Source of the DNA: Actinoplanes octamycinicus | GTDB lineage: Bacteria > Actinomycetota > Actinomycetes > Mycobacteriales > Micromonosporaceae | Reading direction: 5' to 3' | Assembly (NCBI RefSeq): GCF_014205225.1 | Contig: NZ_JACHNB010000001.1 | Span: 5,809,501 to 5,873,500, forward strand | DNA length: 64,000 nt | In this document: positions 1-8,857 of the stretch, piece after piece | Layout: every line of letters begins with the position of its first letter | How positions within the stretch are numbered: position 1 is the first letter of the stretch | Program-made: the position numbers and the translations under genes | Notes under the pieces: model-generated | What the model was told of the DNA's origin: nothing | The model's input: the letters and a program-made list of their open reading frames with translations, nothing else | The model's database searches: none

Positions 1-472
1 CGGCGGCCAGCAGCGCGCCGTGCCAGAGGGGCGCGTCGCGCGGCCCGGCCGGGACGGGCTCGCCGGTCACCGCGGCGCCGAGCAGGGCGACGGTGGTCGC
101 CAGCCCGGCCACGGCCGTGCCCAGACCCGGGGCGCCGCGGCCCGGCAGGCTTTGCGCGCCGCGTCGCGGCAGGCCCGGGACGCCGCCGCGCACCAGCTCC
201 TGTGCGCCGCCCAGCACCCCGGCGGCCACCATCGGGAACGCCGCGGCGGCCAGGGGATGACCGGCGCCCGGCAGGCTCAGCGCCACGCCCACTACGAGCA
301 GGTAGGGCCACCAGGGCAGCAGGCAGAGGGCGAGCACGGTGGCGAAGGCCGGCACCGGGGCCGGAGCGGGCGACGCGTAGCCGCCACCGTCGGCGGCGTC
401 GGCCAGCAGCACCAGCAGGCCGCCGCCGAGCCCGGCGAGCGCGGGCCACCGCTGTGCTGCTCCTCCACCCAT
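1..472 (-). CDS. Membrane protein, N-terminal part (cut by window edge)
   Basis: The minus-strand frame is open from an ATG at 472 to the window edge (about 157 codons). It has hydrophobic stretches near residues 9-22, 43-62, 67-90 and 115-130, as in a multi-pass membrane protein. An in-frame ATG at 484 is an alternative start. I prefer 472 because GATGAT sits 7 bases upstream, as at other starts here. It is divergent from the aldo/keto reductase gene and shares its 112-bp intergenic region. Actinobacterial sensor kinases often begin with such a hydrophobic N-terminal half, but no catalytic domain is inside the window, so the family is undecided. Confidence 0.55.
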   Translation of the reverse strand, partial: MGGGAAQRWPALAGLGGGLLVLLADAADGGGYASPAPAPVPAFATVLALCLLPWWPYLLVVGVALSLPGAGHPLAAAAFPMVAAGVLGGAQELVRGGVPGLPRRGAQSLPGRGAPGLGTAVAGLATTVALLGAAVTGEPVPAGPRDAPLWHGALLAA

Positions 473-522
473 GACGATGATCATCGTAGGGACCACGATT
501 CCCGGTGCGGTGGTGGGCGGCC

Positions 523-538
523 TGAGTACTCGTACTCA
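523..538. promoter_or_regulatory. Palindrome TGAGTAC-TC-GTACTCA
   Basis: Seven-base arms separated by two bases form a perfect inverted repeat in the divergent intergenic region. Its left half belongs to the 11-mer CCTGAGTACTC at 521-531, which recurs exactly at 36464-36474 and 39065-39075 in the promoters of the caspase island. It could be an operator or part of a promoter; the binding protein is unknown. Confidence 0.4.
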
Positions 539-546
539 AAACGGGT

Positions 547-585
547 CTTGATCTGGAGCGCGCTCCAGGTGCCAGGGTCGAGGCA
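547..585 (+). promoter_or_regulatory. MerR-type promoter with 16-bp palindrome
   Basis: The perfect palindrome CTGGAGCGCGCTCCAG (553-568) lies between a -35-like CTTGAT (547-552) and a -10-like CAGGGT (573-578). The 20-bp spacer is longer than the usual 17, as is typical of promoters activated by MerR-family proteins. The -10 box ends 6 bases before the ATG at 585, so the transcript would be leaderless. No merR gene is present in the window, so the regulator would act from elsewhere. Confidence 0.6.
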
Positions 586-1553
586 TGAGCGACAACACGC
601 ACAGCCCGCTCGTGCTCGGGGCGATGATGTTCGGCACCACCGTGGACGAGGAGACCTCGTTCGCGCTGCTGGACCGGTTCGTCGAGCGCGGCGGCGTCTG
701 GATCGACACGGCCAATTGCTACTCCTTCTGGGCCAGCGACACCGGTCATGGCGGTGACAGCGAGCGGGTCCTCGGCCGCTGGCTGGCCGCCCGCCCCGGG
801 GTCCGCGACCGGGTCCGGATCGCCACCAAGCTGGGCGCCGAGCCGCTGCGGCCCGGCTCCTGGCCGGACGGCCGGGAGGGGCTGTCCCCGGACGCGGTGC
901 GCCGCGCCTTCGCCGGCAGCCTGGAACGGCTCGGCGTGGACCGGGTCGACCTGCTCTGGCTGCACCAGGAGGACCGTTCGACACCGATCGAGGAGACCGT
1001 CGGCGCGCTGGCCGAGCTGGCCGCCGACCGGTTCGGCGTCTCCAACCACCCGGCCTGGCTGGTCGAGCGCGGCCGGGCGCACGCCCGCGCGATCGGGGCG
1101 CGGCCGTTCGACGCGCTCCAGCTCAACGCCACCTACCTGCGGCCGCGGCCGGGCACGCTGCCGCCCGGCGTGGCGCACCGCTTCGGGGTGCTCAGTGACG
1201 AGCAGGCCGACTACGCGGCCGAGCACGGGATCGACCTGTGGGCCTACACGCCGCTGCTCTCCGGCGCCTACGACAACCCGGCCAAGGCGATCCCCGAGGT
1301 GTACGACCACCCGGGCAACGCCGGCCGGCTGAAGGCGCTCGACGAGGTGGCCGCCGAGACCGGCGCGGCCCGCGGCCAGGTGGTGCTGGCCTGGCTGCTC
1401 AGCCGCGGCATCCGGCCGATGCTCGGCGGCAGCAAGGTGCACCAGCTGGACAGCGCTTTCGACGGCGTCGCGCTGCGGCTCAGCGAGGAGCAGGTGCGGC
1501 GGCTCGACGAGGTCGACCACTCGCCGTGGGGCAGCCCTTACCCGACCCGCTGA
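585..1553 (+). CDS. Aldo/keto reductase
   Basis: A 322-residue NADPH-dependent aldo/keto reductase of (beta/alpha)8-barrel type, of normal family length. The catalytic tetrad is visible: D41 and Y46 in IDTANCY, K82 in IATKLG, H127 in LWLHQE. The C-terminal cofactor region contains MLGGSKV. Predicted cytoplasmic; the carbonyl substrate is unknown. It stands alone on the plus strand, divergent from a membrane protein gene. The promoter has a MerR-type palindrome, which suggests induction by a small electrophile or similar inducer. The ATG at 585 lies directly after the predicted -10 box. Confidence 0.88.
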   Translation: MSDNTHSPLVLGAMMFGTTVDEETSFALLDRFVERGGVWIDTANCYSFWASDTGHGGDSERVLGRWLAARPGVRDRVRIATKLGAEPLRPGSWPDGREGLSPDAVRRAFAGSLERLGVDRVDLLWLHQEDRSTPIEETVGALAELAADRFGVSNHPAWLVERGRAHARAIGARPFDALQLNATYLRPRPGTLPPGVAHRFGVLSDEQADYAAEHGIDLWAYTPLLSGAYDNPAKAIPEVYDHPGNAGRLKALDEVAAETGAARGQVVLAWLLSRGIRPMLGGSKVHQLDSAFDGVALRLSEEQVRRLDEVDHSPWGSPYPTR

Positions 1554-1697
1554 CCGGCCTGCTCGGGGTGATGCCGCGGGTGCATAGCCCTCGGTGGTGT
1601 CGGCGCTTAGCTCCGGCCGGGCATCGATCGTGGGTCGCCGCCGGGAGGTGTCCATCGGCCCACCCTGGCAGCAACCCGAGCCGGGTCAAACTGCCGC

Positions 1698-3911
1698 CTA
1701 ACTTCCTGGTGACCGAGGCGCCCGGTCCTGACGATGGACGGCATGGTCGCCACCACCGGTCACCCCGTCGAGGCGCCGGCGCAGGCCGTCGGCGGCCGGG
1801 TCGCCGAGCTCGTCGAAGATGCGCACGGCGGTCCGCCACGCGTCGGCGGCCGCCGGGTGGTCGCCGGTCGCCAGCCGGATGTCGCCGAGCCGGCCCAGCG
1901 TCTCCGCCTCGTGGTACCGGTCGCCCGACTCGCGGAAGAGGCGGATCGCCTCCTCGGCGGCCCCGGCCGCGCGGTCCGGCAGGTCCAGGCGGTGGTAGGC
2001 GAAGGCCAGGCTGTCCAGGGTGGCCGCCTGCCCGTTGCGGTCGCCACGTTCCCGCTGCACCGCCAGCGCCGCGGTGCAGCAGGCGATCGTCTCGGAGTAG
2101 CGGGCGGCCAGCGCGTGCAGCCAGCCCAGCGCGTTGAGCGAGCGGGCCTCGCCGTCCCGGTGCCCGGCCCGCCGGTAGAGCGCGACCGCCTCCCCGGTGG
2201 CCGCGACGGCCTGCTCGGACCGGCCGGTCATCTGCAGTACCTCGGCCAGGTTGTGCAGGGTCTGCGCCTGCCCGCCGGCATCGGCCAGCTCGCGATAGAG
2301 GCGGAGGGCGTCGTGCAGGTGCGCCTCGGCGTCACCGAGCCGGTCCAGCCGGGTCTCGGCACGGGCCAGCATGCGGCTCGCGGTCGCCGTACCGACCGGG
2401 TCCGCGCGGCGGCGGGCCGCCTCCAGCGCGACGCGCTGCACCGCGGCGTTGTCCCGCCACCGGCCGCTGGGCGCGAACCAGGCCGCCAGGCACCAGGCCA
2501 ACTGCCAGGGGTACGCCGGGAGGTCCCGCTCCGCGGCCTGGCGTACGGCGGCGGCGAGCACCTGCTGCTCGGCGGTGAAGAACCGGCGGGCGGCGTCCAT
2601 CGGGGGAGTGCTCGCCGGGCTCGGCACCGGGGCCAGCCACTGCGGTTGCAGCGCGGCCGCGGCGGCGCCGGCCTCGGCGAGCAGATGCCGGTAGAGCCGG
2701 TCGCTCGCCTCCGGATCCGGTGCGGCGATCGCGGCGGCGTAGTCGCGGACCAGGTCGTGCAGCAGGAACCGGCCCGGCCGGTGCTCGATCACCAGGTGCA
2801 GCCGGGCCAGCTCGGCCAGCAGCGGGGCGGTGGCGGCGACCGGCCGGCCGGCGAGCGCGGCCCCGGCCGGGACCGTCACATCCGGACCGGGATGCAGTCC
2901 GAGCAGGCGGAACAGTTGTGCGGCCGGTTCCGGCAGCGCCCCGTAGGACCAGGAGAAGACCCGCTGCAGGTCGGCGGTGACGCCCAGGTCGTCGGCGAAG
3001 GCGGCGAGTGGGAACGCCGGGTGGCTGGCCACCCGGGCGGCCACCATGGTCAGGGCCAGTGGCAGCCCGGCGGTCGCGGTGACGATCCGGGACGCCGCCG
3101 CCGCGTCGGTGGCCAGCCGCCCGGCGCCGACCCGGGCGGCGAGCAGCGCCCGCGCCTCCGCCTCGACCAGCACGTCCAGGGTGAGCGGGCGTGCCCCGGT
3201 CAGGGCGACCAGCCCGGTCAGCCGGTCCCGGCTGGTCACCAGCACCGCGCTGGGGCCGGCGCCGGGCAGCAACGGGCGTACCTGGTCGTCGTCGCGGGCG
3301 TTGTCCAGCACCACCAGCATCCGCCGGGTGGCGAGCAGGCCGCGGTAGAGCGCGGACCGCGCATCCGGACCGTCCGGAATCCGCGCCGGCGGCACGTCGA
3401 GGGCCTCCAGGAAGGCGCGCAGCACCTCGGCCGGGTCGGCGATCGCCCCGGTCGGGCCGAACCCGCGCAGGTCCGCGTAGAGCTGGCCGTCCGGGAACCG
3501 GCCGCTGACCCGATGCGCCCAGTGCACGGCCAGCGCCGTCTTGCCCACCCCGGCGAGCCCGGTCAGCACCGCGATCCGCACGGCGCCGGTCGCCAGGGTG
3601 TCGAGCGCGGCCAGTTGCGGGCCGCGGCCGGCGAAGCCGGGCACGTCCAGCGGCAGCTGCCGCGGGGTGGCCGGTTCCGGGCGGGCGGCCGCCAGCAGCC
3701 GCTCCCGCTCGGCGGCGGTCAGCCGTAGCGCCTCGGCCAGCAGCCGCAGCGTGGACGGCCGCGGCCGGGCGACCCGCCCGTTCTCCAGATCGCGGATGCT
3801 GCGCACGCTCAGGCCGGTGCGCTCCGCCAGGCCTTCCTGGGTGAGGTTGGCGCGCCGGCGGTGGCCGGCCAGCAGCGTACCGAACACCCCGTTCACGGTA
3901 CGGACATCCAT
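1698..3911 (-). CDS. XRE-HTH / NB-ARC / TPR transcriptional regulator
   Basis: About 737 residues. An N-terminal XRE helix-turn-helix (LTQEGLAERTGLSVRSI, residues about 18-34) is followed by an NB-ARC/STAND ATPase with Walker A GLAGVGKTAL (about residues 118-127) and Walker B MLVVLDNA. The C-terminal half holds TPR repeats recognisable by paired Ala/Leu helices. This is the signalling-ATPase regulator architecture common in Streptomyces and relatives, without the SARP winged-helix domain. I start at the ATG at 3911; a longer in-frame start at 4127 would overlap the divergent protease gene. Only 22 bp separate it from that protease, which may be its target. The inducing signal is unknown. Confidence 0.82.
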   Translation of the reverse strand: MDVRTVNGVFGTLLAGHRRRANLTQEGLAERTGLSVRSIRDLENGRVARPRPSTLRLLAEALRLTAAERERLLAAARPEPATPRQLPLDVPGFAGRGPQLAALDTLATGAVRIAVLTGLAGVGKTALAVHWAHRVSGRFPDGQLYADLRGFGPTGAIADPAEVLRAFLEALDVPPARIPDGPDARSALYRGLLATRRMLVVLDNARDDDQVRPLLPGAGPSAVLVTSRDRLTGLVALTGARPLTLDVLVEAEARALLAARVGAGRLATDAAAASRIVTATAGLPLALTMVAARVASHPAFPLAAFADDLGVTADLQRVFSWSYGALPEPAAQLFRLLGLHPGPDVTVPAGAALAGRPVAATAPLLAELARLHLVIEHRPGRFLLHDLVRDYAAAIAAPDPEASDRLYRHLLAEAGAAAAALQPQWLAPVPSPASTPPMDAARRFFTAEQQVLAAAVRQAAERDLPAYPWQLAWCLAAWFAPSGRWRDNAAVQRVALEAARRRADPVGTATASRMLARAETRLDRLGDAEAHLHDALRLYRELADAGGQAQTLHNLAEVLQMTGRSEQAVAATGEAVALYRRAGHRDGEARSLNALGWLHALAARYSETIACCTAALAVQRERGDRNGQAATLDSLAFAYHRLDLPDRAAGAAEEAIRLFRESGDRYHEAETLGRLGDIRLATGDHPAAADAWRTAVRIFDELGDPAADGLRRRLDGVTGGGDHAVHRQDRAPRSPGS

Positions 3912-3933
3912 CGATGAGCAGGAGGGGCAGTTC

Positions 3934-5373
3934 ATGAGAAGTCGAGTACGAACGATCCTGGCGGCGGCCGTCGTCGGCTTGGTCGCCGTGTCCCTGCCGC
4001 CCGGCGCGTCCTGGGCCGGCCCGGCTCCGGCGACACCGGCGGTGCCACCGGCGATGCTGGACGCGGGGCTGGTACGCACCTGGCTGACGCCGTTGCCGCC
4101 GCCCGGACAGTCGCTGCTCGCGTTCACCAGGGAGCAGCGGGTCCGCTGGGGTTTCCGGTCGGACGCGAGCTACGTCAGCGCGTTGGGCACCGGCAAGGCG
4201 GCCGGCCTCAACTTCGACTACGGACTGTGGCTCACCGCGGCCGAACGGGATGAGCTCAACTTCCGCCAGCAGGTCATGAACGTCGACGTGCCGTCGGTCA
4301 AGAAGGTCCTCGCCGGCCGCGCCTCGGCCGCCGGTCACTATCTCGATCCGGCCACCGGCCGGCTGACCGTGCTGCTGGCCGGCGCGGACGCGACGGCCGA
4401 GGCGGACATCCGGGCCACCGCGCACTACTCGGACCGCCTGGCCTTCCGCCAGGTGAAGTACTCCGAGAGCCAGCTGGCCGGTTTCGACAAGGCGGTGGGC
4501 GCCCTGCGCGACAGCACCGACTCCAGCATCCGCGGCGTCATGGTGAGCATTCCGCTGAACGCGCTGATCGTGGATCTGGACGACACCAACCCCAACCCGT
4601 CGGCGGCCGGTCGCCGCCGGGTGGACGACGCCGGGATCCGGGCCGAGCTGGCAAAGCTCGTTCCCCCCGACGCGTTGATCGTCCGGCAGGCGGATGTGGC
4701 AACCTCGGGGACCAACAACGAGACCGGACCGCCGTGGCGGGGCGGCATGCGGATCGTCAGCTCGGACGGTCATGGTTGTCAGGCCGGTTTCGTGGTGCAG
4801 AAGGACGAGCCGGTCGCGCCGGACTCGTACTGGATCATGACGGCCGGGCACTGCGCGAACGGTGTGATCAACATGGAGTGGCGCAACGCCGCGACCGGGG
4901 CCGGATACAGCACCGGCTACGGCATCGGCTGGACCCGCGGGGCCTGCAACCATCAGGGATGCGCGGCCGACGTGCAGGTGATCAACATGAACCAGAACTA
5001 CGACACCCGCGAGGTATGGCAGAACTCCACCACCAAGTTCGCCATCCTGGGGCAACAGGCCGCAGCCGGCGACAACGTCGGTGACACGGTGTGCGGGAGC
5101 ACGGTGATGCGCAGGCCGGGCACCTTCTACTGCGGGCAGCTCACGGCTCTCTCCTACGACATGACGGTTGATGGATGGACCAGGCCGTACCAGCGCGTCA
5201 CCAACCTGGGCAGCACGGTCCTGATCGACGGGGACAGCGGCGGACCGTGGTTCCGCAACTTCAACCTGGCGGTGGGCATCCACACCGGCCGGTGCGGTGG
5301 AGCCCTCTGTTACAGCCACATTCACGATGCGATCCGGGCCAGCGGCATGCGTGCGGTGAAGAGCCAGCCCTAA
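3934..5373 (+). CDS. Secreted trypsin-like serine protease
   Basis: A 479-residue chymotrypsin-fold protease. The N-terminus has two Arg, a hydrophobic core and an Ala-rich cleavage region ending near SWAGP (signal peptide, about 30 residues). Residues about 35-270 look like a propeptide. The catalytic domain shows H306 in TAGHCAN, S435 in DGDSGGPW, and a probable Asp near residue 346 in CAADVQV. Several cysteines would form disulfides outside the cell. The ATG at 3934 follows GGAGGGG (3921-3927), a clear ribosome site. Predicted extracellular. It is divergent from an NB-ARC regulator and ends convergently with the next gene, overlapping it by 4 bp. Confidence 0.85.
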   Translation: MRSRVRTILAAAVVGLVAVSLPPGASWAGPAPATPAVPPAMLDAGLVRTWLTPLPPPGQSLLAFTREQRVRWGFRSDASYVSALGTGKAAGLNFDYGLWLTAAERDELNFRQQVMNVDVPSVKKVLAGRASAAGHYLDPATGRLTVLLAGADATAEADIRATAHYSDRLAFRQVKYSESQLAGFDKAVGALRDSTDSSIRGVMVSIPLNALIVDLDDTNPNPSAAGRRRVDDAGIRAELAKLVPPDALIVRQADVATSGTNNETGPPWRGGMRIVSSDGHGCQAGFVVQKDEPVAPDSYWIMTAGHCANGVINMEWRNAATGAGYSTGYGIGWTRGACNHQGCAADVQVINMNQNYDTREVWQNSTTKFAILGQQAAAGDNVGDTVCGSTVMRRPGTFYCGQLTALSYDMTVDGWTRPYQRVTNLGSTVLIDGDSGGPWFRNFNLAVGIHTGRCGGALCYSHIHDAIRASGMRAVKSQP

Positions 5374-6749
5374 CCCGTCGCCGCCGGTCCGCCGGTGCCC
5401 GGCGTGAGCGCGGGCGGCGGCGGGCCGGCGGTGGCCAGTTCGGCCAGGGTCGGCGCGCTGGTGGCGCCGCTGGTCGCGGCCTCGGTGGCCAGGGTGGGCA
5501 GCCAGAGGCGGTAGGTGGCGGTCTCGGTGTGCCAGCGGATCGGCATCGCGCGCTCCGGGCGCATCCGCTGCAGCACCGCCCGGCGGCGGGCGTCGGCGAA
5601 CCAGGCCAGCACCCGGGCGGCGCACGGCACCGGCAGGTGCGCCAGCACGTCGCCGAGCGGGCGCGGCGACAGCGGGGCGAGCCGCTCGGCGGCCTGCCGG
5701 TCGGTCATCCCGAGCAGCCGGGCCGCGGCCTGCTCGGCGGGCATCTGCTTGAGCATCGCCGCGGCGTCCCGGGCGGGCAGCTCGGCGAGCAGCCCGGCGG
5801 CCGGGTCGGCCGGCAGCGCGGTCAGCAGCCGGGCGGCGACCCGGGCGCCGGCCGCGCGCAGCAGCGCGAGGGAGCCGTCGAAGCCGAGGCTGAACAGCAG
5901 TTCGCCGGTGACCGCCGGGGGCAGCGGCGCACCGGTCAGCAGCGCCGTCCGCTGCTCCACCGGCATCGTCCGGGCCGTCCGCCGGACCAGGTCGACGTCC
6001 AGGTGCGGCAACCGGGCGGCGAGCGCGGTGCCCGGCATGACGGCGAGCGCGCGGGCGGCCGCCTCCGGGTTCATCGCGGTCAGGTGCGCGACCGCGGCGG
6101 TGACCGGGGTCAGCGTCAGCAGCCGGGCGGCCGTGCCCGGGTCGGTCGCATCCAGGCAGGCCACCGCGTGCTGCGGCGACAGTCCGCTGAGGTGTCCGGT
6201 GGCCAGCACCGGGTCCATGGTGGCGAGCAGTTTCGCCACCAGGGCCGGGTGCAGCCGCTGCAGGAACGCGACGACCGACTCCGGGGCCCGGCCGGCGAGC
6301 AGCTCGGCGGCCTTGTCGACGGCGGTGCCGCCGAGCTCCAGCAGCAGGTCGTCGGCGAGGATCGGCTGGTCGGGCACCGGCTCGGCACGGCGCTCCCGCG
6401 GGGGAGGCGGGGGTGCCGGGTGCGGCGCCCGGCGGCGCCGGCCGGCCACCCGGTTGCGGGCCGCCGTCCACCACGGCAGCTGATCGTCCGGCACCCCGCA
6501 CGCCTGCGCGATCCGGTAGACCACCTCGACGCGCGGCAGCACCCGGCCGGACTCGGCGTTGCCGAGGGTGCTGTGCGGCAGCCCGGTCAGCACGGCCAGC
6601 TGCCGCAGGGTCAGCGGGTTGTCGGTGGGCGCCGGCCGGTGCGCGGCCAGCCGCAGCTGGCGCAGCTGGTCGGCCAGGTCGGCGACGGTCTCGGTGGCGC
6701 GCGGATCCGGCACCGACGCCGGCGTCACGATGCTCGATGCCGGGTCCAT
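5370..6749 (-). CDS. XRE regulator fused to MgtE-N/FliG-like helical repeats
   Basis: About 459 residues. Residues 20-95 form an XRE-type helix-turn-helix (LTLRQLAVLTGLPHSTLGN). A Pro/Arg linker follows, then about 270 residues of short helical repeats of the form MPAEQAAARLLGM and LAELPARDAAAML. This pattern is the hallmark of the cytosolic N-domain of MgtE magnesium transporters and of FliG, yet no membrane segment follows. So it is soluble and likely DNA-binding. The ATG at 6749 has CACGAT six bases upstream; an upstream in-frame start at 6824 lacks such a signal. It may sense a metal or a partner protein through the superhelix. Function is inferred only from architecture. Confidence 0.7.
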   Translation of the reverse strand: MDPASSIVTPASVPDPRATETVADLADQLRQLRLAAHRPAPTDNPLTLRQLAVLTGLPHSTLGNAESGRVLPRVEVVYRIAQACGVPDDQLPWWTAARNRVAGRRRRAPHPAPPPPPRERRAEPVPDQPILADDLLLELGGTAVDKAAELLAGRAPESVVAFLQRLHPALVAKLLATMDPVLATGHLSGLSPQHAVACLDATDPGTAARLLTLTPVTAAVAHLTAMNPEAAARALAVMPGTALAARLPHLDVDLVRRTARTMPVEQRTALLTGAPLPPAVTGELLFSLGFDGSLALLRAAGARVAARLLTALPADPAAGLLAELPARDAAAMLKQMPAEQAAARLLGMTDRQAAERLAPLSPRPLGDVLAHLPVPCAARVLAWFADARRRAVLQRMRPERAMPIRWHTETATYRLWLPTLATEAATSGATSAPTLAELATAGPPPPALTPGTGGPAATG

Positions 6750-6954
6750 CGGCCCATCGTGTCCTACCCCGTCCGGTGGTGTCCCACGTAACACCCGATC
6801 GGGTGACGGGCAGGTGACGCACACCGGGTCCGGTCCGGACGCTCACCGGTGCGGGATAGTCAGCTGCCGATCCTCGACGGCTCACCTGCCCTGAGCCCCG
6901 GTGGATCGGCGGGGTGCGGCCGCCGCCGCACCCGGACGTGTTCGGAAAGCACGA

Positions 6955-6985
6955 AACGCTCATCACCCGGTGGGTGATGAGCGTT
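6955..6985. terminator. 14-bp hairpin in a 353-bp gene-free gap
   Basis: AACGCTCATCACCC (6955-6968) and its exact reverse complement (6972-6985) flank a GGT loop. There is no T-run on either side, so it could be a terminator-like element or an operator for the gene at 7103. The rest of the 6750-7102 gap holds no convincing gene; the other open frames there look like GC-driven shadows. Confidence 0.5.
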
Positions 6986-7102
6986 CACGCGGACATGTCA
7001 CCGGGAGCGGGTCCGTGGCAGCGGGCCCGCTCCGCCTGCCGCTATCAGGTGCAACGAGCGGCGCGGCGAAACGTTGTCGGCGGCTGCGGTTGAATCGACG
7101 GC

Positions 7103-7939
7103 ATGTCATCGATACGGCACCTGTGGCAGCTGTTCGAGCCGCTGCACGCGGTCACCTACTTCGCGCCGGAGGCCCGGGCCGGGTTCGAGAGCGCCGGCCT
7201 GCGCGGGTTCTGGCGCGGCTACTTCGCCGGGCGGGCGGCGCCGCTGGGCGCGGTGACCGCGGCCCCGGTCACCGCGCTGTTCTTCTCGTTCGCGCCGGCC
7301 ATGGTGGCCCGGGCGCTGCCCGACGTCTGGCAGCGGGCAACGCCGGAGGAGGCGCTGACCGCACGGCTCGACGGCGCGGTGGCCGCCCTGCGCGCGGTGC
7401 TGCCGGCCGAGCCGTCGCGCTGGGCGGAGGCCGCCGACCTGCTGGCGGCCGCGGCCCGGGCGGCCGGCACCGACGGCCGGGCGCTCGGCGCGGCCAACGC
7501 CGCCCTGCCGACGCCGGCCGACCCGCTGGCCCGGCTGTGGCAGGCCGCCACCGTGCTGCGCGAGCACCGGGGTGACGGGCACATCGCCGCGCTGGTCGAC
7601 GCCGAGCTCACCGGGTGTCAGGCGCTGGTGCTGCGCGACGCCCTGTACGGCGGCCGGGAGCAGCTGCAACCGAACCGCGGCTGGACCGACGACGAGTGGG
7701 ACGCCGCGGCCCGGGCGCTGACCGGCCGCGGCTGGCTGGACCGGGACGGCCGGCCCACCGCCGCCGGCGAGGCGGCGCACCGCGAGGTGGAGAGCCGGAC
7801 CGACCGGCTGGCCGCGCAGCCGTGGACGGCGGTCGGTGCTGCCGACCGGGACCGGCTGGCCCGGCTGCTGGAGCCGCTGGCCGGCGCGGCCGCCACGGTC
7901 GTGCCGTTCCCCAACCCGATGGGCCTGCCCCGCCCCTGA
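7103..7939 (+). CDS. SCO6745-family protein
   Basis: A 278-residue cytoplasmic protein beginning with RHLWQLFEPLHAVTYFAPE, which I recognise as the hallmark of the actinobacterial SCO6745 family. The C-terminal third (about residues 185-255) has a winged-helix look: WTDDEWDAAARALTGRGWLDRDGRPT. No catalytic motif is evident, and the biochemical role of the family is not established. It is followed 12 bp later by a LysR-type gene on the same strand, so the two are probably co-transcribed. Confidence 0.75.
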   Translation: MSSIRHLWQLFEPLHAVTYFAPEARAGFESAGLRGFWRGYFAGRAAPLGAVTAAPVTALFFSFAPAMVARALPDVWQRATPEEALTARLDGAVAALRAVLPAEPSRWAEAADLLAAAARAAGTDGRALGAANAALPTPADPLARLWQAATVLREHRGDGHIAALVDAELTGCQALVLRDALYGGREQLQPNRGWTDDEWDAAARALTGRGWLDRDGRPTAAGEAAHREVESRTDRLAAQPWTAVGAADRDRLARLLEPLAGAAATVVPFPNPMGLPRP

Positions 7940-7951
7940 CATCATCGGCCG

Positions 7952-8857
7952 GTGGAGCTGCGCCAGCTGAGGTACTTCGTCACGGTGGCCGAGGAGCTGC
8001 ATTTCGGCCGGGCCGCCGAGCGGCTGACGATCGTCCAGTCGGCGGTGAGCCAGCAGATCGGCCGGCTGGAGCGGGAGCTGGGCGTGACGTTGTTCGACCG
8101 GACCCCGCGCCGGGTGCGGCTGACCGAGGCGGGGGCCGCGTTCCTGCCGGCCGCCCACCGGGTCCTGGACGCCGAGCGGGACGCGCTGGCCACCGTCGCC
8201 GGGTTCGTCGCCGGCCGGGAGTCGGTGCTGCGCGTCGGCACCAGCCGCGGGCTGGGCGACCGGCTGGAACGCATCCTCGAGGAGCTGGCCCGGCTGGCCC
8301 CGGACACCCGCGCCGAGCTGGTCTCGGCGGCCACCCAGGAGCGGCTGCGCCGGGTCGCGGACCGGGAGTGGGATGCCGCGTTCGTGCGCGGGACGGTCCA
8401 GCTGCCGGACGGGCTCCGGCAGGTCCCGGTGTGGCAGGACCGGCTGGTGGTGGCGGTCTCGGCCCGGCACCGCCCGCCCCCGGACGATGCCCGCCCGGGT
8501 CCGTCCGGCGTGGAGCTCGCCGGGCTGGCCGGGATGCCGCTCTACCTGACGCCGCGGCGCACCAATCCGCCGCTGGTCGACCTGGTGCTGCGGGCCTGCC
8601 GGGACGCCGGGTTCGAGCCGCTGCCCGGCCCGCCGGCCAGCAGTCTGGAGGACACCCTGGCGGCGTTCGCTGCGGGCGCCCGGGGCTGGACGGTGGTGTA
8701 CGCGGCGGCCGCCCGGCAGGTGCACCGGCCGCGGGTGGCGTTCCTGCCGGTCCCGCTGGCGCTGCCCACCTCGCTGGTGCTGCCGGCCACCGGCGGCCGG
8801 GCCGCCGCGCTGCTGGCGGCCTGCCAGCGGGTGGCAAGCGACGATCCCGATCAGTGA
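7952..8857 (+). CDS. LysR-family transcriptional regulator
   Basis: 301 residues, the normal length for LysR proteins. The N-terminal winged helix is clear (ELRQLRYFVTVAEELHF then AVSQQIGRLERELG, residues 2-60), followed by a linker helix and the two-lobed effector-binding domain. GTG start at 7952, 12 bp after the SCO6745-family gene, which implies co-transcription. LysR genes are more often divergent from their target, so the same-strand arrangement is slightly unusual. The last codons and stop are duplicated directly downstream in a 53-bp tandem repeat. Confidence 0.88.
   Translation: MELRQLRYFVTVAEELHFGRAAERLTIVQSAVSQQIGRLERELGVTLFDRTPRRVRLTEAGAAFLPAAHRVLDAERDALATVAGFVAGRESVLRVGTSRGLGDRLERILEELARLAPDTRAELVSAATQERLRRVADREWDAAFVRGTVQLPDGLRQVPVWQDRLVVAVSARHRPPPDDARPGPSGVELAGLAGMPLYLTPRRTNPPLVDLVLRACRDAGFEPLPGPPASSLEDTLAAFAAGARGWTVVYAAAARQVHRPRVAFLPVPLALPTSLVLPATGGRAAALLAACQRVASDDPDQ

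Noticed and set aside
1734..3728. Long plus-strand open frames opposite the NB-ARC regulator
   Set aside because: Low-complexity Gly/Arg/Pro/Val composition without motifs, mirrored by a well-supported gene on the other strand; typical of high-GC shadows.
2332..6966. A 1544-codon minus-strand open frame
   Set aside because: It runs through the regulator, protease and XRE regions in a different frame; composition is Arg/Ala/Gly-rich with no domain signal.
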